Source: Thiomicrorhabdus sp965603495 (GTDB taxonomy: Bacteria > Pseudomonadota > Gammaproteobacteria > Thiomicrospirales > Thiomicrospiraceae). Taken from it: a DNA stretch of 64,000 nucleotides. The stretch spans positions 1-64,000 of the forward strand of contig CBFDDF010000003.1 in assembly GCA_965603495.1 (NCBI GenBank), written 5' to 3'. The stretch's first letter is position 1, and every line of letters starts with the position of its first letter. This document shows, piece by piece, positions 54,388 to 63,371 of this stretch. The position numbers were made by a program, and so were the translations under genes. The notes beneath the pieces were generated by a model that ran no database searches, had not been told where the DNA came from, and saw only the letters and a program-made list of their open reading frames with translations.

Positions 54388-54942
54388 TTACTTTTTCTTT
54401 GTTGGGGCAACCATCATTTGCATTTGACGGCCTTCCATTTTCGGCATTTGTTCAACGGTCGCAACCTCTTGAATTTCATCCCGAATACGTTCCAACATCT
54501 TCAATCCCAGTTCCTTATGAGTGATCTCGCGGCCACGGAACCAAATAGTTACCTTGACGCGATCTCCATTATTTAGGAATTTTACCAGGTTGCGTAGTTT
54601 TACCTGATAATCTCCCTCTTCAGTTCCTGGGCGAAACTTAACTTCTTTTAACTGCACTTGCTTTTGATTTTTCTTAGCATCGTGCTGTTTTTTCTGCTGC
54701 TGGTAAAGGTACTTACCATAATCCATTATTTTGCAAACTGGTGGATTTGCTTTCGCGGTAATTTCTACCAAATCAAAACCAGCTTCCTGAGCTGCATCAA
54801 AAGCTTCTTGAATGGTTACGACACCCAAAGGCTCACCATCAGAAGCTACTAGGCGTACTTCAGGCGAAGTAATCGCACTATTAATTCTATCTTTTGGTGC
54901 TTCAGGTTGCTGTGGTCTTCCACGGCCTCTTCGAATTGCGAT
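54388..54942 (-). CDS. infC: translation initiation factor IF-3, probable non-AUG start
   Basis: IF-3 is clear from RINSAITSPEVRLVASDGEPLGVV, FDLVEITAKANPPVCKIMDYGKYLYQQQKK, VKLKEVKFRPGTEEGDYQVKLRNLVKFL and MEGRQMQMMVAPTKKK. No ATG or GTG fits the start. The frame can begin at TTG 54957, but the strong GGAGG (about 54951-54955) would then overlap that codon. An ATC at 54940-54942 lies 8 bp after GGAGG and gives 184 residues; an ATT at 54934-54936 is also possible. Rare AUU-type starts are known for infC and let IF-3 repress its own translation. Start choice is inference. infC follows thrS by 40 bp. Confidence 0.95.
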   Translation of the reverse strand: MAIRRGRGRPQQPEAPKDRINSAITSPEVRLVASDGEPLGVVTIQEAFDAAQEAGFDLVEITAKANPPVCKIMDYGKYLYQQQKKQHDAKKNQKQVQLKEVKFRPGTEEGDYQVKLRNLVKFLNNGDRVKVTIWFRGREITHKELGLKMLERIRDEIQEVATVEQMPKMEGRQMQMMVAPTKKK

Positions 54943-54997
54943 AGCAATATCCTCCAATTATTAAAAATTTTGTTTTGTCTGTTCGTTAACGGCTGGT

Positions 54998-56923
54998 TCA
55001 GGCGCTTACTCTGCCTAAATTACCAATATCTGTCGTAAACAGATCCACTAGCTGTGAAAATGTATAGCTTCCTAGGTTTTCACCCCCACGAGCACGAACA
55101 TTAACCGTACCATTTTCCATCTCTTGATCACCAACTACTAAGATATATGGAACACGTTGCATAGTATGCTCGCGAATTTTAAACCCAACCTTCTCATTTC
55201 TCAAGTCCGATTCGACTCTAAAGCCATGTTTTTTCAAATTTTTACTCATTTCGGCCACATATTCGTTGTGGACTTCCGAAATTGAGGCAATTACACATTG
55301 AGTCGGTGCTAACCAAGTTGGGAACTTACCTTCGTAATGCTCAATCAAAATTCCCACAAAACGCTCTAGTGAACCCAAAATAGCACGATGAATCATAACC
55401 GGATGATGTTTCTCATTATCTTTACCGATATAGACAGCATTCAAACGTTCTGCTTGTGTCATTGAGAAGTCTAACTGAATTGTTCCACACTGCCAAACTC
55501 GCCCAATACAGTCTTTCAACTGGAACTCAATCTTAGGGCCGTAGAATGCACCTTCACCAGGTTGCAATACATAATCTAGGTTAGCATCCTTTAAAGTTTC
55601 TTCTAGCGCAGCCTCGGCCATATCCCAGACCTCATCCGCACCAACACGCTGCTCTGGACGGGTTGAGAATTTAACGGCGATATTATCAAAGCCAAAATCC
55701 GCATAGGTTTCGAAAACCAAGTCAATACAAGCCTGAACTTCTGCTTTAATCTGCTCTTCCGTACAGAAGATATGCGCATCATCCTGCGTGAAGGAACGCA
55801 CACGCATTAAACCGTGCAAGGTACCAGACGGTTCATTACGGTGGACCGTACCAAACTCGGCAATACGAATCGGTAAATCACGGTAACTGTGTAGCTGACG
55901 GTTATAAACCTGAATATGACCAGGACAGTTCATCGGCTTAACGGCATAATCACGATTATCCGTTTCGGTGGTGAACATATTATCTTTAAACTTATCCCAG
56001 TGACCTGACTTCTCCCATAAAGAGCGATCCATAATCAAAGGCGTACGAATCTCTTCATAATCGTTCTGCACTAACTGACCACGCATATACTCTTCTACCA
56101 CGCGGTATAGAGTGGTGCCTTTCGGATGCCAGAAAGCCATACCTGGCGAAACATCTTCAAGATGGAATAAGTCTAGCGTCTTACCTAATTTACGGTGATC
56201 ACGCTTCTCGGCTTCTTCCATCATCAGCAAGTAGTCTTTAAGCGCTTGCTTATCAGAGAAAGCAACGCCGTAGATGCGTTGTAACATGGTGTTCTCAGAA
56301 TTACCACGCCAGTAAGCGCCTGCAATATGCGTTAATTTAAGCGCTTTTACAAAACCCATGTTGGGTAAATGTGGCCCAACGCACATATCGACATATTCTT
56401 CATGGAAGTAAAAACCAAATTCCGTCTCGTTAGGCAGATCACGGATAAGCTCTAACTTATAGTCTTCACCACGCGCTTCAAAGGTGGCCACGGCTTGTTC
56501 ACGTGACAACATTTTTTTAACAACAGGGTATTTGGTTTTAGCCAGAGCCAACATACGTTTTTCGATCTGCTTTAAATCGTCTGGCGTAACCTTGTGTTCC
56601 ATTTCGATATCATAGTAAAAACCATTTTCGATGACTGGCCCAATAGCCATTTTAACATCAGGATACATCTGCTTTAGCGCATGCCCCATCAAGTGAGCAC
56701 ATGAATGACGCATGATGTGTACGCCATCTTCATCCCGCATAGTAACAAGCTCGACAGAAGCGTCAGCTGTGATTAGATCACTCGCATCAACCAAGACACC
56801 ATTCACTCGTCCCGCAACCGTTGCTCTTGCAAGCCCCTCTCCAATGCTTTCTGCAACTTGCATAACAGAAACAGCGTCGTCAAATTGTTTGGTTGAACCG
56901 TCAGGTAACGTAATGATTGGCAT
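54998..56923 (-). CDS. thrS: threonyl-tRNA synthetase
   Basis: 641 residues, full length. N-terminal TGS domain (MPIITLPDGSTKQFDDAVSVMQVAESIGEGLA), zinc/editing domain (HSCAHLMGHALKQMYP), class II core (RNEPSGTLHGLMRVRSFTQDDAHIF; GPKIEFQLKDCIGRVWQCGTIQLDF) and anticodon-binding end. It charges tRNA-Thr. First gene of the thrS-infC-rpmI-rplT-pheST-ihfA block. Confidence 0.98.
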   Translation of the reverse strand: MPIITLPDGSTKQFDDAVSVMQVAESIGEGLARATVAGRVNGVLVDASDLITADASVELVTMRDEDGVHIMRHSCAHLMGHALKQMYPDVKMAIGPVIENGFYYDIEMEHKVTPDDLKQIEKRMLALAKTKYPVVKKMLSREQAVATFEARGEDYKLELIRDLPNETEFGFYFHEEYVDMCVGPHLPNMGFVKALKLTHIAGAYWRGNSENTMLQRIYGVAFSDKQALKDYLLMMEEAEKRDHRKLGKTLDLFHLEDVSPGMAFWHPKGTTLYRVVEEYMRGQLVQNDYEEIRTPLIMDRSLWEKSGHWDKFKDNMFTTETDNRDYAVKPMNCPGHIQVYNRQLHSYRDLPIRIAEFGTVHRNEPSGTLHGLMRVRSFTQDDAHIFCTEEQIKAEVQACIDLVFETYADFGFDNIAVKFSTRPEQRVGADEVWDMAEAALEETLKDANLDYVLQPGEGAFYGPKIEFQLKDCIGRVWQCGTIQLDFSMTQAERLNAVYIGKDNEKHHPVMIHRAILGSLERFVGILIEHYEGKFPTWLAPTQCVIASISEVHNEYVAEMSKNLKKHGFRVESDLRNEKVGFKIREHTMQRVPYILVVGDQEMENGTVNVRARGGENLGSYTFSQLVDLFTTDIGNLGRVSA

Positions 56924-57074
56924 CTATAATTATCCTCTTGGAATGTACGATTGAGGTACAAAGTTAAAATTTAGCCAACCATTTTAGCATTTTCTTATTT
57001 AAAGCTGAAACGATTAAAGAAAATAATTAGACTTTAACCTTTGAATTACTTCTAGCTTGAGAGATTTACAACTT

Positions 57075-57088
57075 GACCAGGCCTGGTC
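57075..57088. repeat. ACCAGGCCTGGT palindrome, copy 13
   Basis: 14-bp dyad GACCAGGCCTGGTC, core 57076-57087, between thrS and the leftward HDOD gene, about 90 bp beyond the HDOD stop. Confidence 0.95.
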
Positions 57089-57179
57089 TAATTTAGAATT
57101 TGGTTCATTTAAAATATTTTTAAGCATTATCGCCACTTAAATTAAACGGGTGGTTCTTGAGCATATTACCTCAAACCGA

Positions 57180-58067
57180 CTAATTGATAAGCCCCACCTT
57201 CACAACTTCATCATGGGCTGAGTGAATCATTTCATCATAAGACTCAAGCGTAAGTCCAAAGTACGCCAATGCTGATAGAAGCCTGGGGGATGGCGTTACT
57301 TGATCTTCATCAGACAAATCAGCGATGCCATTATCAATACTCAGTCTAAAAACGGCTTGCTCCGCTAAATACGTTAAATACGCATAAGATTGAAACTCAG
57401 GCGGGGCTTTTTCAGGAGAATGGTGGTGTGCAATCCCCATAATAATCTCTTGCGGAAACTCCCACTGCTGCAAAAGTCGAGCACTCATCATCGCGTGCTG
57501 TGTACCGAAAACCTTTACTTCAGCATCAATTAACTTAGCAATGTCAAAATTGGCCAACTTAATGACTCTTAAATAACCCTCTCTATCCTCAACAGCCAAA
57601 AGATAAATCCCAATATCACGCATCAACCCACACAAGAAAGCATCCCCTTCATTAAGATGCAATTTTTTTGCCAATGTTTGCGCAATAAAGGCGGAGACCA
57701 AGGCATGCTTTAGAAAGTGCACTCCACTAAAGGGAGGTTTACGTTTAAAAGACTCTTTAAAATTAATAGCATGTGCCATTAAACGTACATCTTTGAGCCC
57801 AACCCGACTAATCGCTTCAGCCAAATCTGAGATATGCTTACCAGTCGTATATGCCGCAGTATTCACCACGCCAATTAAACCCGCAACGAGCCGAGGATCT
57901 TGAGCAACTAACTGAACAATATCCTCAACCTTGATATTTTTATCAGTCGACAACACGCGCTCTAACTTCATAAGTGCATCCGGGAAATGAGGCAAATCTT
58001 CCAATGTTTGTAAACGTTCTAAAATTACCTTACTCACATTTGACTTGCCAGAAACCACTTCAGACAT
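57180..58067 (-). CDS. HDOD-domain protein 2
   Basis: 295 residues with the HDOD fold throughout (LEDLPHFPDALMKLERVL, LIGVVNTAAYTTGKHISDLAEAISRVGLKDVRLMAHAINF, FLCGLMRDIGIYLLAVEDREG, IIMGIAHHHSPEKAP). The His doublets suggest it is closer to HD hydrolases than HDOD protein 1, but the complete metal motif is not seen. Likely signalling; no partner is visible nearby. Confidence 0.9.
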   Translation of the reverse strand: MSEVVSGKSNVSKVILERLQTLEDLPHFPDALMKLERVLSTDKNIKVEDIVQLVAQDPRLVAGLIGVVNTAAYTTGKHISDLAEAISRVGLKDVRLMAHAINFKESFKRKPPFSGVHFLKHALVSAFIAQTLAKKLHLNEGDAFLCGLMRDIGIYLLAVEDREGYLRVIKLANFDIAKLIDAEVKVFGTQHAMMSARLLQQWEFPQEIIMGIAHHHSPEKAPPEFQSYAYLTYLAEQAVFRLSIDNGIADLSDEDQVTPSPRLLSALAYFGLTLESYDEMIHSAHDEVVKVGLIN

Positions 58068-58199
58068 ACCACCCTCTCGCTTTAACTCGTAAATACACAG
58101 ATTTACAAATAAATTAATATAACATTAGCGTAATTCTGACACAAAAATGCGATAGAATTCTTTGGTTTTTTGATATACACATAAACAAAATAACAACTG

Positions 58200-58286
58200 C
58201 CTAGGGGCGGCTTTAATTTAGCCTGAGATTTCAACACGTTGAAAACCCTATGAACCTGATCCAGATAATACTGGCGTAGGGACAGG
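58200..58286 (+). ncRNA. TPP riboswitch (THI element)
   Basis: The conserved blocks of a thiamin pyrophosphate riboswitch are present in order: ctaggggcgg (58201-58210), gcctgaga near 58221-58228, accctatgaacctgatc (about 58245-58261) and the hallmark ataatactggcgtaggga (about 58265-58282). It lies 120 bp upstream of the TonB receptor GTG start. High thiamin pyrophosphate should reduce expression of the downstream uptake genes. Confidence 0.95.
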
Positions 58287-58375
58287 CTAAATACATTGTG
58301 TTACATTTTTACCTGGCGTTTGATTCAAAAGATATATTCGCCACATCTTAATGCACTAGCTTTCTGTATTCCTGT

Positions 58376-58396
58376 CCTTTTAAAACTTTTAAAAGG
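58376..58396 (+). promoter_or_regulatory. ribosome-site-sequestering hairpin after the TPP riboswitch
   Basis: A perfect 8-bp stem CCTTTTAA / TTAAAAGG with loop AACTT. The right arm is the ribosome binding site (AAAAGG) of the GTG start at 58404. It can mask that site, consistent with translational control by the riboswitch. The anti-sequestering partner was not identified. Confidence 0.7.
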
Positions 58397-58403
58397 AAAT
58401 TCC

Positions 58404-60491
58404 GTGAAATTTAGACCCATCACACTTGCCATCGTTTCAGCCCTTACGAGCACAGCCGTTTACGCTGAACAACTTGAAACCATTACCGTTAATGCCGATT
58501 TCAGGCCTGCCGAACTTCAAGAAGCCACCAGTAGTATAACGGTCATACCGCCAGAAGAGATGCAAAAACGTTCAGCACAGCATTTGGAGAATGTATTGAA
58601 TCTTGCGCCTAACGTTAACTCGGCCGGTGGAGCTTCTCGCACGAATCACTTCCAAATTCGTGGCATTGGTGAACGCGGTCAATTTTCAACACCGCTAAAC
58701 CCTTCAGTAGGTTTGACCGTTGATGGCATCGACTATAGCCGTAGCGGCGCGGCAGGTACGCTATTTGACATCAAGCAGGTTGAAATCCTTAGAGGGCCAC
58801 AAGGCACCCGTTTTGGGGCCAATGCGATGGCTGGAATGATTAACTTAGAAAGTAATGAACCAACTAATCATACCGAAGCCCACGTAGAACATACAGTAGG
58901 TAATTTAAATACCAGTACCACAGGTGTAGCCGTTGGTGGCGCTTTAGTCAAAAACAAATTGCTTGGCCGTATCTCCGTTCATAAACATGGCTCTGATGGT
59001 TATATGGAAAACACTTATCTAGACCGTAAAGACACTCAAAATCAAGACGAAATCACTGCCAAAGCACATTTAAAATGGTTGGCCACGGACAACTTGACCG
59101 TCGACCTAAAAGCGCTACACATCGATATCGACAATGGCTATGATGCATTTAACTTTGATAATGACTATACCACCAGCACAGACGAGCCTGGCAAAGATAC
59201 CTTAAAGTCAGACGCGCTGACATTAAAAACAACCTGGGATATAAACCCAAAGTTAACCATGGAAACCACCCTGACACACTCTGATTCCGATTTGGAGTAC
59301 ACCTATGATGATGACTGGTCTTATGTTGGTCAATTCGCAGCGGGCCTTGGCCCATATAGCGCCGTGGATCAGCGCTTACGTGAAAGAAAAAACCACTCTA
59401 TTGATATGCGATTCCTCTCTTCTGAACAAGGGCGCATTTATAACAATACGACTGACTGGGTTGCTGGAATCTTTTATCAACATCAGGATGAATCACTTGT
59501 TCGAAACTACGCTTATGTAACCGATCCATCAGGCACCGAGTCAGGCTCATACAAGACCACTAATACAGCACTCTATGGTCAATTAGACCACCACCTTGAT
59601 GATAGGACCACCTTGATAGCTGGACTTCGTGCAGAACAGTTTGACGCAGAATACAAAAATTCATACGCTTTAAATGAAGATACTGATGAACTTCTTTATG
59701 GTGGGAAACTAGGCCTGAGTTATCAAATAAGTGATGAACACCTTGGATTTGCGACACTGTCCCGCGGTTATAAAGCGGGCGGAATCAATGATGATTCAAG
59801 CCTTCCACAAGCTAATCGCGCTTTTGACACCGAGTACCTATGGAATTTAGAAGCTGGTTTAAACTCTTCGATGTTAAACAACGCACTGAAGACTCGTTTA
59901 ACATTCTTCTATGCCCAAAGAAATGACCAGCAAGTCAATAGCTCAACCCAAGAAGCTGGTGGACCAAACTTCATCATCTATTTAGATAACGCGGCGAAAG
60001 GTGAAAACTACGGCCTAGAAGCCGAACTGGATTGGAAGCTCAACTCAGAATTGCGCCTGACCTCTTCTTTAGGCCTGCTTAATTCAACCTTTACAGACTA
60101 CACTTATGTTGATCCAAATGACACCAGCAAGACAATTAGCTTAGATGGACGTGAGCAAGCACATGCTCCTAATTATCAATACTCTATTGGCGGTGAATAC
60201 GCTTTTGCAGCTAACTGGATTGCCAGCGCCAATATAGAAGGTAAAGATGCGTTCTACTTCTCGAATAGTCACGAAGCTGAATCTAGCGCTTACAATCTCG
60301 TAAATGCCAGCCTAGAATATATGAGAAACGACTGGACCTTTACCTTGTGGTCTCGCAACCTGATGGATACCGAATACGATGTACGTGGTTACTATTTTGG
60401 AATAGATCCTAGTTTGGGTTATGCTGACGCAACCTACACCCAAAAAGGTGAGCCTAGAACCATCGGCCTAACCGTGGCTTGGGACTACTAA
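58404..60491 (+). CDS. TonB-dependent outer membrane receptor for thiamin or precursors
   Basis: The start is GTG at 58404: AAAAGGAA precedes it and the resulting N terminus VKFRPITLAIVSALTSTAVYA is a clean signal peptide. Upstream in-frame starts lie inside the riboswitch leader. 695 residues: plug domain (ITVIPPEEMQKRSAQHLENVLNLAPNVNSAGG; VEILRGPQGTRFGANAMAGMINL) and a 22-strand-type barrel ending in a terminal aromatic (GLTVAWDY). A TonB box-like stretch (LETITVNAD) precedes the plug. The TPP riboswitch and downstream YkoF- and PnuC-like genes point to thiamin or a pyrimidine precursor as substrate. Confidence 0.93.
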   Translation: MKFRPITLAIVSALTSTAVYAEQLETITVNADFRPAELQEATSSITVIPPEEMQKRSAQHLENVLNLAPNVNSAGGASRTNHFQIRGIGERGQFSTPLNPSVGLTVDGIDYSRSGAAGTLFDIKQVEILRGPQGTRFGANAMAGMINLESNEPTNHTEAHVEHTVGNLNTSTTGVAVGGALVKNKLLGRISVHKHGSDGYMENTYLDRKDTQNQDEITAKAHLKWLATDNLTVDLKALHIDIDNGYDAFNFDNDYTTSTDEPGKDTLKSDALTLKTTWDINPKLTMETTLTHSDSDLEYTYDDDWSYVGQFAAGLGPYSAVDQRLRERKNHSIDMRFLSSEQGRIYNNTTDWVAGIFYQHQDESLVRNYAYVTDPSGTESGSYKTTNTALYGQLDHHLDDRTTLIAGLRAEQFDAEYKNSYALNEDTDELLYGGKLGLSYQISDEHLGFATLSRGYKAGGINDDSSLPQANRAFDTEYLWNLEAGLNSSMLNNALKTRLTFFYAQRNDQQVNSSTQEAGGPNFIIYLDNAAKGENYGLEAELDWKLNSELRLTSSLGLLNSTFTDYTYVDPNDTSKTISLDGREQAHAPNYQYSIGGEYAFAANWIASANIEGKDAFYFSNSHEAESSAYNLVNASLEYMRNDWTFTLWSRNLMDTEYDVRGYYFGIDPSLGYADATYTQKGEPRTIGLTVAWDY

Positions 60492-60506
60492 GCGACTTTG
60501 AATTAA

Positions 60507-60532
60507 ACAGGGCTTTTTAGCCCTGTTTTTTT
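60507..60532 (+). terminator. terminator between the TonB receptor and the YkoF-like gene
   Basis: A 7-bp perfect stem (CAGGGCT / AGCCCTG), TTTT loop and seven T, 16 bp after the receptor stop. Read-through would be needed for the downstream genes unless they have their own promoter; this may set a stoichiometry. Confidence 0.9.
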
Positions 60533-60556
60533 ATCCATCATTTGAAAGGATTTTTT

Positions 60557-60823
60557 ATGAAAGTTTCTGTTGAAATCAGCATGTACCCTCTTAGAGAAGA
60601 GTTCTGCCAACCGATTATTGATTTTATTGAACGTCTAGCACAAAATCCGAGCGTAACGATTCAGCGCAATAGTATGTCGACCCATATTTATGGTAACTAT
60701 CGCGATGTAATGGACACTTTGGATTCGGAAATACTCAAGGTCTTGGAACAGATTCCGGAAACGGTTTTTGTGATCAAGTTGATTGGCACAGACCGAGAGA
60801 AGGCGAATATTCATGCTTGCTGA
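60557..60823 (+). CDS. YkoF / thiamin-binding family protein
   Basis: 88 residues from ATG at 60557 with AAAGGA upstream. The pattern MKVSVEISMYPLREEFCQPIIDFIERLAQNPSVTIQRNSMSTHIYGNYRDVMDTLDSEI fits the ferredoxin-like thiamin/HMP-binding YkoF or MTH1187 group, which bind thiamin or hydroxymethylpyrimidine. Likely a cytoplasmic or accessory binding component of the uptake route. It overlaps the next gene by 11 bp. Confidence 0.8.
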   Translation: MKVSVEISMYPLREEFCQPIIDFIERLAQNPSVTIQRNSMSTHIYGNYRDVMDTLDSEILKVLEQIPETVFVIKLIGTDREKANIHAC

Positions 60824-61433
60824 AGAAAACCTAATTTCCACGGTTTTTAATGCACTATTGGCGCAATCAGGCTGGGAGTGGTTAGCGGCAAGCTTGGGGA
60901 TTCTTTATGTGGTTCTAGCAGCCAAAGAATCTATTTGGTGCTGGCCTGCAGCGCTTGTGAGTACCGTCATCTACACAGTCTTGTTCTGGGAAGGCCAACT
61001 GCCTATGCAAGCGATTTTGAACGCTTACTATATGGGCATGGCCGTTTATGGCTTTATCCTCTGGCAAAAACAGGCAACGACTGAAAAGAATCTCAGAATA
61101 TCGAGCCGTCCACTCAAATTTCATGCACTTTTTATCAGCACAGCAATCGTTTTGACAGGCACGATTGGCCTCTATTTATCCAGCATGCCTGAGAATCGCC
61201 TGCCGTATTTAGATGCTGCTGTTACGGTATTTTCTGTAATGAATACTGTCTTAATGGCTCGAAAAGTATTAGAAAGTTGGATTTATTGGATCGTTATTAA
61301 TGCGGCTGCGATTACACTCTACTTTCAAACAGGCTATTACGTCACGATTGTGATGTTTATGGTCTATCTGGTATTGGCGATTTATGGCTATAAAAGTTGG
61401 CGAGCTCTGCAAATCCAGGCTCATGCAGTGTAA
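60813..61433 (+). CDS. pnuT: PnuC/PnuT-type vitamin transporter
   Basis: 206 residues from ATG at 60813 (site GAGAAGG). Seven to eight hydrophobic segments and the PnuC pattern (EWLAASLGILYVVLAAKESIWCWPAALVSTVIYTVLFW ... YWIVINAAAITLYFQTGYYVTIVMFMVYLVLAIYGYKSW). PnuC imports nicotinamide riboside; TPP-riboswitch-controlled members (PnuT) import thiamin. Context favours thiamin. Facilitated diffusion with metabolic trapping implies a kinase, possibly the convergent gene. Confidence 0.9.
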   Translation: MLAEENLISTVFNALLAQSGWEWLAASLGILYVVLAAKESIWCWPAALVSTVIYTVLFWEGQLPMQAILNAYYMGMAVYGFILWQKQATTEKNLRISSRPLKFHALFISTAIVLTGTIGLYLSSMPENRLPYLDAAVTVFSVMNTVLMARKVLESWIYWIVINAAAITLYFQTGYYVTIVMFMVYLVLAIYGYKSWRALQIQAHAV

Positions 61434-61483
61434 TATAGACAATACAATATCTCTGCAAAATAACTCATCAACCTGATGAGTTA

Positions 61484-62476
61484 TTAAAATCTGACAGAGT
61501 GCCCCATCCACTTCTCTAAATCTGATTCTCCCAGTACATTCATAACAAACAACAACAATCGATAAACATCCCGCACCGAGTTCAAATCAGGCATAACGTG
61601 TGATTGCGTGTAAATAGCCTTAAACAGATTCAACTGCGATTGGTCTAACAGATATTCGATTAACACTAGTTCAAGCTCTCTTGGGCCCCAAACCAGCGCA
61701 TCTAAATCAATTAAACTCAACTCACCACTGTCCGTCACTAAAAACTGATCCCAACGCAAATCCGGCATAATAGGATGAAAAGCTTCAACTCTTATACTAG
61801 CTACCTGTATAAGCACTTTATCCAAAATCACTGAATCAATGTTTTGCGCCCTACCCAAAACCGTTAAGGTTTCCGACAAGGCGCCACCCCACAAATCTGC
61901 GGACAACTGCGGGGCGAATAAAGGACCAAAAAAATTTTGTGTTTCTTGGTGCAATCCAGCAAGGTGGTGGGCCAATTGTTCAACATGGCGTGCATCAACG
62001 TTACTTGACTCTATAACGCCGCCGTTCACAAACTCGGTTAACAAAAACCCACTTTGACTAACTTCACTACCTGAGCCTGCGGCAATTAACCGTGGGATTT
62101 TTAAAGGTGTCGCACCCTTAACCTGCTGATAAACAGCGTCATAACGACCAATATTAGCGACAAAGTCGAAAGCAAATAGCTGTTGCATCGCTTGCCAAAA
62201 CGGAGAATTTTGTACATTTTCACCAGAACATACTTTAAGCACGCAATTTAACTCTGCATAATCATATCCATAAGAACATGACCAGGCCTGGTGCGTGCTA
62301 TCAGAAAACAGACGTGGCAGTAGAGTTGCAGTATGGCACTCTTTTAGAACGGCATAATGCTCTATTGCAATTCGACTCTGTAAGGTAGCGGGTAGTGATC
62401 TATTCATAGACACAGATATTAACATGAACTTTTGGGCCTTTATCCGCAAGAAAGCACTTTCATCGTGAATTAACAT
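61484..62476 (-). CDS. APH-fold small-molecule kinase, possibly thiamin kinase
   Basis: 330 residues from ATG at 62476, though the first 16-23 residues may not be translated (MLISVSMNRS offers later starts). Protein-kinase-like APH fold: FLLTEFVNGG hinge, HVEQLAHHLAGLHQETQNFFGPL, the catalytic loop as PDLRWDQFLVTDSGELSLIDLDALVWGPRELELV, where HxD is replaced by PDLRWDQF and the metal Asp is in LIDLDAL. Such kinases act on choline, aminoglycosides, fructosamine or thiamin. Convergence with the PnuT-like gene fits a role in trapping thiamin, but it is outside the riboswitch transcript. Contains palindrome copy 14. Confidence 0.75.
   Translation of the reverse strand: MLIHDESAFLRIKAQKFMLISVSMNRSLPATLQSRIAIEHYAVLKECHTATLLPRLFSDSTHQAWSCSYGYDYAELNCVLKVCSGENVQNSPFWQAMQQLFAFDFVANIGRYDAVYQQVKGATPLKIPRLIAAGSGSEVSQSGFLLTEFVNGGVIESSNVDARHVEQLAHHLAGLHQETQNFFGPLFAPQLSADLWGGALSETLTVLGRAQNIDSVILDKVLIQVASIRVEAFHPIMPDLRWDQFLVTDSGELSLIDLDALVWGPRELELVLIEYLLDQSQLNLFKAIYTQSHVMPDLNSVRDVYRLLLFVMNVLGESDLEKWMGHSVRF
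62281..62292. repeat. ACCAGGCCTGGT palindrome, copy 14, inside the kinase gene
   Basis: Exact 12-mer read on the minus strand as His-Gln-Ala-Trp, a different frame from the Pro-Gly-Leu-Val copies. Confidence 0.95.
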
Positions 62477-62625
62477 TCATAAAAGGGCTTTTTTTGGATA
62501 TAATCCTTTGGTTAAAATTTCAGGTCACATAATAGAAAACTGAATCAAATAGACTCGTGACCTACAAAGTTGAAGCTAAAAACAAACAACCGAAATCGCT
62601 TAAAAGACAGGCAAAGGACAATCAT

Positions 62626-63273
62626 ATGAACTTAGATCAAGCTCGATTCTTCATGGTAGAACAACAAATTCGCCCATGGGATGTCCTTGACCCAAAGATA
62701 CTTGACCTATTCATGGACGTACCTCGTCACCTTTTTGTTGAAGAAGGCAATGAAGGCCTTGCGTACAGCGATATTGAACTGCCTATTGGGCATGATCAAA
62801 CGATGATGTTTCCAAGAGTTGAAGCTCGATTACTTCAAGCTTTAGATATTGATTCAGAAGACAGTGTCTTAGAAATCGGTACTGGTAGTGGGTTTTTTAC
62901 GGCGCTTATCGCCAACCTTGCTAAAAACGTGACTAGCGTTGAACTGCATGAAGATATCCAGGCGACTGCAAAAACCCGTTTAGCGAACTTTAACAATATC
63001 AGTTTTGAAACGGGTGATGCGAGTTCTGACTGGAAAGATGGTCAAGAGTATGATGTGATTATCTTAACCGGTTCGGTGGCTGAAATCCCGCAAGCCTACA
63101 AAGAAAAGTTAAAGCTAGGTGGTCGTCTTGGCGTGATTGCTGGACACTCTCCAGCGATGACAGCACAAGTTCTGACTCGTATTAGCAATCAGGAATGGGA
63201 AGTTGAAACGCTGTTTGAAACAGACTTAGCACCTTTGATGAATGCCGGTGAAACCGATTCTTTCAAGTTCTAA
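62626..63273 (+). CDS. pcm: protein-L-isoaspartate O-methyltransferase family protein
   Basis: ATG at 62626 (AAAGGA upstream) gives 215 residues starting MNLDQARFFMVEQQIRPWDVLD; the open frame begins 23 codons earlier without a ribosome site. Family blocks: PRHLFVEEGNEGLAYSDIELPIGHDQTMMFPRVEARLLQAL, SAM motif VLEIGTGSGFFTALIANLA and VILTGSVAEIPQAYKEKLKLGGRLGVI. The QTM in place of the typical QTIS places it in the divergent PCMT group often encoded near tolC, so strict Pcm activity is uncertain. Confidence 0.88.
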   Translation: MNLDQARFFMVEQQIRPWDVLDPKILDLFMDVPRHLFVEEGNEGLAYSDIELPIGHDQTMMFPRVEARLLQALDIDSEDSVLEIGTGSGFFTALIANLAKNVTSVELHEDIQATAKTRLANFNNISFETGDASSDWKDGQEYDVIILTGSVAEIPQAYKEKLKLGGRLGVIAGHSPAMTAQVLTRISNQEWEVETLFETDLAPLMNAGETDSFKF

Positions 63274-63300
63274 CACATCCTCCCCCCCCTACTCCCTTTA

Positions 63301-63321
63301 AATGGCCAGCCCCTGGCCATT
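63301..63321 (+). terminator. hairpin after the pcm-like gene
   Basis: A perfect 9-bp stem AATGGCCAG / CTGGCCATT with a CCC loop, 27 bp after the stop. No T-tract follows, so it may be a weak or rho-assisted terminator. Confidence 0.5.
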
Positions 63322-63371
63322 CTGCTCAACCTCAACCCCCATTAAACACTCTAAATATAAAATTATATTCT

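Noticed and set aside
58296..58403. Extra N-terminal residues of the TonB receptor from ATG 58296
   Set aside because: They overlap the riboswitch leader and precede the true signal peptide, which starts at GTG 58404 with an excellent ribosome site.
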